A stretch of 64,000 nt of DNA from the NCBI RefSeq assembly GCF_000757845.1, contig NZ_CP007753.1, forward strand, positions 310,001 to 374,000. The letters are read 5' to 3'. Source of the DNA: Prochlorococcus sp. MIT 0604. Its GTDB lineage: Bacteria; Cyanobacteriota; Cyanobacteriia; PCC-6307; Cyanobiaceae. The notes beneath the pieces were generated by a model, which was not told the origin of the DNA, made no database searches, and worked only from the letters and a program-made list of their open reading frames with translations. The stretch's first letter is position 1. Every line of letters starts with the position of its first letter. The position numbers were made by a program, and so were the translations under genes. Positions 60,533-64,000 of the stretch are shown piece after piece.

Positions 60533-60555
60533 GGGGCTTTTAGCTCCTTTTTTTT
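60533..60555 (+). terminator. Terminator-like hairpin between small genes
   Basis: GGGGCT TTT AGCTCC (one G-T pair) followed by eight T. Stops the ABM transcript or, with the TTGACA before it, may act as attenuator for the next gene. Confidence 0.65.
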
Positions 60556-60632
60556 ATTTAGGAATTCAAAATAAATTAATCTTCCCTTTACTTATACCAA
60601 GTAGCTTTATTATCAGCACGAAAATTATTTTT

Positions 60633-60980
60633 ATGGCATCAACTTTTTATATTGTTCAACATGAATTTAAGGCAGGAAAAGCTGAAAAATGGTGGGAAAC
60701 AGCTTATGCGGCAATGTCACCAGGTGGTGGATGGGATGATGCGGTAGCAGCTAATAAAGAAAAAGGATTTTTTAACCATTCTGCAAATGCGGTAACTAAA
60801 ACTGGTCCTGTATATTGTTTTTGGGAAGTAAAGGAGGGTATTTCTGCTGAAGATTTTCAGGAGTTTATAGATGGACCCTCTGGTCCAGGGTTCGGACAGG
60901 ATGCATTGATGAATATCTGTAAACCAATTGACACATCATTAATGAATGGACAAACTCCTTATCCACCAGTTTTTTCTTAA
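60633..60980 (+). CDS. Small probable alpha/beta-barrel protein (115 aa)
   Basis: The ATG here gives MASTFYIVQHEFKAGKAEKW, a beta strand and amphipathic helix typical of ferredoxin-like dimeric barrels; NKEKGFFNHSANAVTKTGPV and CFWEVKEGISAEDFQEFI follow. The upstream in-frame stretch is hydrophobic and crosses the terminator, so it is not coding. Function unknown; context pairs it with ABM and DUF3764 neighbours. Confidence 0.75.
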   Translation: MASTFYIVQHEFKAGKAEKWWETAYAAMSPGGGWDDAVAANKEKGFFNHSANAVTKTGPVYCFWEVKEGISAEDFQEFIDGPSGPGFGQDALMNICKPIDTSLMNGQTPYPPVFS

Positions 60981-60995
60981 TTATTGACAGTCGAT
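60981..60995 (+). repeat. 15-nt upstream repeat, copy 2
   Basis: Second exact copy of TTATTGACAGTCGAT, ending 30 bp before the ATG of the DUF3764 gene. A T run precedes that ATG, as one follows copy 1. Confidence 0.7.
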
Positions 60996-61025
60996 TTAAA
61001 ATAAATAGCAATTAGCTTTTTTTTT

Positions 61026-61310
61026 ATGACTATTGAAACTACTGTTTTCACCTTTAAACTTTCAAATACATTTGAGGAATGGGTAAAAATGTTTGATAGT
61101 CCAGAGATAGATGCATTTCATAAAACGGTAGGACTTACTCCTCTATATCGTGGCAAAAGTTTAATTGATCCCAAAGAAGTTATTGTTATTCATCAAGCTG
61201 AAGAAGGTGTAGCTAAGCATGTTTTTTCAGATCCTGAAACCATTAAGAATATAGAATCTGGAGGACATATTTATAGCACAACGAAAATCACAAGTTGGGT
61301 TTCTGATTAG
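61026..61310 (+). CDS. DUF3764 family protein
   Basis: 94 residues. TVFTFKLSNTFEEWVKMFDS, LTPLYRGKSLIDPKEVIVIH and GGHIYSTTKITSWVSD fit the DUF3764 family of Prochlorococcus and Synechococcus. The strand-helix pattern (FKLSNTFEEWVKMFDS) suggests a small alpha/beta barrel. Function unknown; abundant paralogues occur in this genus. Confidence 0.8.
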   Translation: MTIETTVFTFKLSNTFEEWVKMFDSPEIDAFHKTVGLTPLYRGKSLIDPKEVIVIHQAEEGVAKHVFSDPETIKNIESGGHIYSTTKITSWVSD

Positions 61311-61433
61311 TTGAAAAACTAACTATACAAACTTATAGAAGTTTAATGCGAACAGGAGTTCCATATAAGATCTTTAAAACAAAATTACGACATGGCAGAG
61401 TTTAAGGATAAGAGTATTAACTAATTAATCTGA

Positions 61434-61553
61434 CTAAATTATTAATAAGAATCTGAGTGCTAGAGGTAACCATAGACATATAAGAAGCATTATTAAAAGA
61501 GTAATGGCATGGATATTTGGAATGTATTGCTCTTTAAAAATTTGTGTTTTCAT
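61434..61553 (-). CDS. 39-residue membrane peptide
   Basis: MKTQIFKEQYIPNIHAITLL then IMLLICLWLPLALRFLLII: polar first third, strongly hydrophobic helix after. Family unknown. Confidence 0.55.
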   Translation of the reverse strand: MKTQIFKEQYIPNIHAITLLIMLLICLWLPLALRFLLII

Positions 61554-61556
61554 GGT

Positions 61557-61646
61557 TTATCTCGCCTTCTTAAGTTTGATTTCTCTCCTGATTAGCAAAG
61601 CAATAACTACAACACACATGTTTATTAGAAATAAGTCTAATGGCAT
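61557..61646 (-). CDS. 29-residue membrane peptide
   Basis: MPLDLFLINMCVVVIALLIR then REIKLKKAR: one helix and a basic tail, three bases ahead of the previous peptide on the same strand. The opposite strand also has a short frame, but this one has the better composition. Confidence 0.45.
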   Translation of the reverse strand: MPLDLFLINMCVVVIALLIRREIKLKKAR

Positions 61647-61788
61647 TTAATAAAAAAAGTCTCTAATCAATTAATAGCAAGATTATTGATCTACGAATCA
61701 ATAAATGATTTTTAATGTTTATTGGCTTAATAAAACGAATTTAAAAATTATATTTATGCTTAAATATCTCAGTTCTCTAAACTATTAA

Positions 61789-62091
61789 ATGGCTTATTCA
61801 GAAACAAGAATAGTAATAGGCGGTTTAGCTCATGTGCCTGTTCTTATTTTTATGGCCAATTTTATTAAAGGTAAGTTTGGAATTAAAACTGAAGTGACAA
61901 AAGATTCTGTAGTTAAAGGAGAGCCAGTTAAAATTATTAAGGTAAGTGATACTGTAGTTAAAGAAGGAAAAGCAGAAGCTATTAAAGAAATCTCTAACAA
62001 GCTTGACAGTATTGAACAGAAGGCTGATGAGGTTTATGAAAAGGTAAAGAAGAAAAAGAAAGATAAGAAGAAGAAGAAAAAAAATAACTAA
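61789..62091 (+). CDS. Hypothetical protein with polylysine tail (100 aa)
   Basis: MAYSETRIVIGGLAHVPVLI then FMANFIKGKFGIKTEVTKDS, one N-terminal hydrophobic helix, a Val/Lys-rich middle, and a coiled-coil-like stretch ending in about 20 almost continuous Lys residues broken by Asp and Asn. The tail could bind nucleic acid or acidic lipid. Family not recognised. Overlaps the next convergent gene by 4 bp. Confidence 0.7.
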   Translation: MAYSETRIVIGGLAHVPVLIFMANFIKGKFGIKTEVTKDSVVKGEPVKIIKVSDTVVKEGKAEAIKEISNKLDSIEQKADEVYEKVKKKKKDKKKKKKNN

Positions 62092-62273
62092 ATTGAGATC
62101 CTATCAAGCATCAATACATCTTGAACTTGGATTGTATCTCTCTTATCTTCGTCTTCGGGATCTTTATAAGATTCAATTTCGGCTTGAATTTTTCTTTTGT
62201 AAACTCCTTTTATATAGTCCATTCCTCTTTTATCTTTGTCCATAATTGAGAATGGTGATCTTTTAAAGTTCAT
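62088..62273 (-). CDS. Small hypothetical protein (61 aa)
   Basis: MNFKRSPFSIMDKDKRGMDY then IKGVYKRKIQAEIESYKDPE. Soluble, basic-acidic split. Family unknown. Convergent with the polylysine protein. Confidence 0.6.
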   Translation of the reverse strand: MNFKRSPFSIMDKDKRGMDYIKGVYKRKIQAEIESYKDPEDEDKRDTIQVQDVLMLDRISI

Positions 62274-62301
62274 AACTTTCTCCTAAATAAATAAAATTTA
62301 A

Positions 62302-62439
62302 TCAGCTCCAATTTTTATCAGATTCAACAAAACTATCCAATGTTTGCTGATTCCTGATTTCTTCCTCAAGAAGTTCTTCTTCTGACCTTTCATCAATCTC
62401 AGATTTATGATCTTCTTTTAGTGTGGATTTCGTAGACAT
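62302..62439 (-). CDS. Acidic helical peptide (45 aa)
   Basis: MSTKSTLKEDHKSEIDERSE then EELLEEEIRNQQTLDSFVES and DKNWS. Very acidic and helical. Lies 28 bp upstream of the 61-residue gene on the same strand. Confidence 0.55.
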   Translation of the reverse strand: MSTKSTLKEDHKSEIDERSEEELLEEEIRNQQTLDSFVESDKNWS

Positions 62440-62644
62440 TTGCCCATGACGACTACATCTATGTTCTAACTAGTTAGAGAGGCCATTCGACTAATAAATA
62501 TGTACGGTTTGAGGTACTCCCATATACGGATAAAGGATCAACAAATGAATTTAAATATGGGTAAAATGGAATGAATTCTAATTTAAAAGTTTATTAGGAT
62601 AATCTAATTTTTTATAACTTCATTCGTAGCAATGCTTTTGGCCA

Positions 62645-62716
<72 letters not shown>

Positions 62717-62726
62717 AATTTTAAAG

Positions 62727-62808
62727 TGGGCCGGGTTGGATTTGAACCAACGTAGGCAGAGCCAGCGGATTTACAGTCCGCCCCCTTTAACCACTCGGGC
62801 ACCGACCC
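62727..62808 (-). tRNA. trnY: tRNA-Tyr (GTA)
   Basis: 82-nt class II tRNA with a long variable arm. The acceptor GGGTCGG pairs with CCGGCCC (one T-G), the anticodon loop CTGTAAA gives GTA, and the T loop is GTTCAAATC. Eleven bp from tRNA-Thr and co-oriented, so both probably share one transcript. Confidence 0.96.
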
Positions 62809-62909
62809 CCACTATTTGAACTTATCAGTTAATGGTCACTTTGTGTGAAAATGTTTTGGTTTTTTTGTTTCTTTCTAGATAGCATTTAATAGGAAAGACT
62901 TTATTGCAA

Positions 62910-63350
62910 ATGAATATTTTATTGATAAATGGCCCAAACTTAAATTTATTGGGAACTAGAGAACCTGAAATATATGGTAATAAAACATTGAGTGATATAG
63001 AACAAGATCTAACAAAAGTTGCCCAAGAAAAGAGTATTTATCTTGAATGTTTTCAAAGTAATCACGAAGGAGAAATAGTAGATAAAATTCAGGAGTCTGT
63101 AAAAAGTATCCAAGGAATTCTTATAAATGCTGGCGCTTTTACTCATACCTCGATTTCTATTCGTGATGCTTTAATTGGATCAAAAATTCCGTTTGTAGAG
63201 CTACATATTTCAAATATTTTTAGTAGAGAAGATTTTCGTAAAGAATCTTTTCTTACAGATAAAGCTATAGGAATTATTAGTGGATTCGGCATATCAAGTT
63301 ATTCTTTAGCTCTTGAGGGAATCATTGGATATTTAAGTAGTAAAGATTAA
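62910..63350 (+). CDS. aroQ: 3-dehydroquinate dehydratase, type II
   Basis: Third step of the shikimate pathway. [20 protein letters not shown] (with the catalytic Tyr), [20 protein letters not shown] and [15 protein letters not shown] are those of the dodecameric type II enzyme. 146 residues from ATG (MNILLINGP); a TTG two codons upstream is also in frame. miaE starts at the next base after its stop. Confidence 0.95.
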   Translation: MNILLINGPNLNLLGTREPEIYGNKTLSDIEQDLTKVAQEKSIYLECFQSNHEGEIVDKIQESVKSIQGILINAGAFTHTSISIRDALIGSKIPFVELHISNIFSREDFRKESFLTDKAIGIISGFGISSYSLALEGIIGYLSSKD

Positions 63351-63959
63351 ATGCTAGTCGATTTTAAAAGGCCAACTTCTCACATTAAATATTTATCGTC
63401 ATTCACCTCAGATGATTGGATCAAACTCGCATTATCTAATCCAATAGATATTCTTATTGACCATGCTCATTGTGAAAGAAAAGCAGCAGGAGTAGCTATT
63501 CAATTGATGTTTAGATATCCATCAGAACCAAATCTAGCAGAAGTTCTAAGTCCAATAGCGAGAGAGGAATTAGAGCATTTTGAAAAAATACTTTATTTTT
63601 TAAAAGACCTTGGACATTCTCTTGAGTCCTTAAAGCCGCCTCCATATGGAGCTGAATTGTCCAAGAATATAAGAAAGGAAGAGCCCAATAGAATGCTTGA
63701 TAGTTTCTTAATAGCAGGACTCATTGAAGCTAGAAGTCATGAAAGATTAAGCTTGCTTGCGCTGAATTCTGAAGATAAATCGTTTCAAGCCCTTTATAAG
63801 TCTCTGCTAGAGAGTGAGGCAAGACATTTTGGATTTTATTGGAAACTAGCGCAAACTAAATTCTCTAAAAATCAAACTTTCAAAAGGTTAGAAGAATTGT
63901 CTGAAATTGAGTCTGCAATACTTGCTGAAACTTTTATGATGCCAAGGGTCCATAGCTAG
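63351..63959 (+). CDS. miaE: tRNA-(ms2io6A)-hydroxylase
   Basis: Diiron monooxygenase that hydroxylates ms2i6A37 in tRNA. Seen: ILIDHAHCERKAAGVAIQLM, AREELEHFEKILYFLKDLGH, LIEARSHERLSLLAL and SEARHFGFYWKLA, with the carboxylate/His metal ligands of the MiaE ferritin-like fold. 202 residues is typical. Starts at the base after the aroQ stop, so both are translationally linked. Confidence 0.94.
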   Translation: MLVDFKRPTSHIKYLSSFTSDDWIKLALSNPIDILIDHAHCERKAAGVAIQLMFRYPSEPNLAEVLSPIAREELEHFEKILYFLKDLGHSLESLKPPPYGAELSKNIRKEEPNRMLDSFLIAGLIEARSHERLSLLALNSEDKSFQALYKSLLESEARHFGFYWKLAQTKFSKNQTFKRLEELSEIESAILAETFMMPRVHS

Positions 63960-64000
63960 AAATAACTAAATTAAAAATGATAAAAAATAAGTTTTTAAGT

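Overview
The window is very AT-rich, gene-dense DNA from an oxygenic cyanobacterium and fits a high-light-adapted Prochlorococcus. The evidence is the set of photosynthesis genes (ndhC-ndhK, psbEFLJ, psbB-psbT, psbM, petB-petD, psaE, rubA, ycf48), a lone degenerate beta-phycoerythrin gene (cpeB) with a CpeS-type lyase, very short intergenic gaps, and many conserved peptides of 30-60 residues. I did not assign a strain.

Layout. 1-3.1 kb: ndhK/ndhC, then photosystem II assembly factors (rubredoxin, Ycf48) and the psbEFLJ operon. 3.1-12.3 kb: mtnP, a SelD fusion, a tRNA nucleotidyltransferase-like protein, UvrD helicase, cpeB/cpeS and a TVP38-type membrane protein. 12.9-22.9 kb: tRNA-Phe, sugar kinase, metK, rpsA, nrdR, psbT, psbB, a ferredoxin, psbM, prmC, a Sua5/YrdC protein, tRNA-Thr and minE/minD. 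23-29 kb: minC, an HD hydrolase, ctpA, petB/petD and a GH100 invertase. 29.5-34.7 kb: one complete rRNA operon (16S, tRNA-Ile, tRNA-Ala, 23S, 5S) closed by a terminator. 34.7-39.1 kb: mutM, psaE, a LysM protein, an aldehyde dehydrogenase and a GNAT protein.

39.2-62.6 kb is an accessory-like stretch. Conserved enzymes (PTOX oxidase, carotenoid-isomerase-like oxidoreductase, TatA, peroxiredoxin, ArfB, CPBP protease, glycosyltransferase, proline iminopeptidase, photolyase, TenA, ThiD) alternate with many tiny proteins, often with one membrane segment. It also holds an Hli-like mini-protein, a truncated NdhF-like protein, a Nif11-domain protein, a polyglutamine micropeptide, a cupin gene broken by an in-frame stop, a three-gene group of small probable alpha/beta-barrel proteins sharing a 15-nt upstream repeat, and about 0.65 kb of hairpin-rich non-coding DNA ending in a strong terminator. 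62.6-64 kb returns to core genes: tRNA-Thr, tRNA-Tyr, aroQ and miaE.

Much of the window concerns light harvesting and protection of the electron transport chain. NDH-1, cytochrome b6f, PTOX and PSII/PSI subunits share one plastoquinone-centred chain; photolyase, peroxiredoxin and MutM deal with photo-oxidative damage. No prophage, insertion sequence or CRISPR array was seen.
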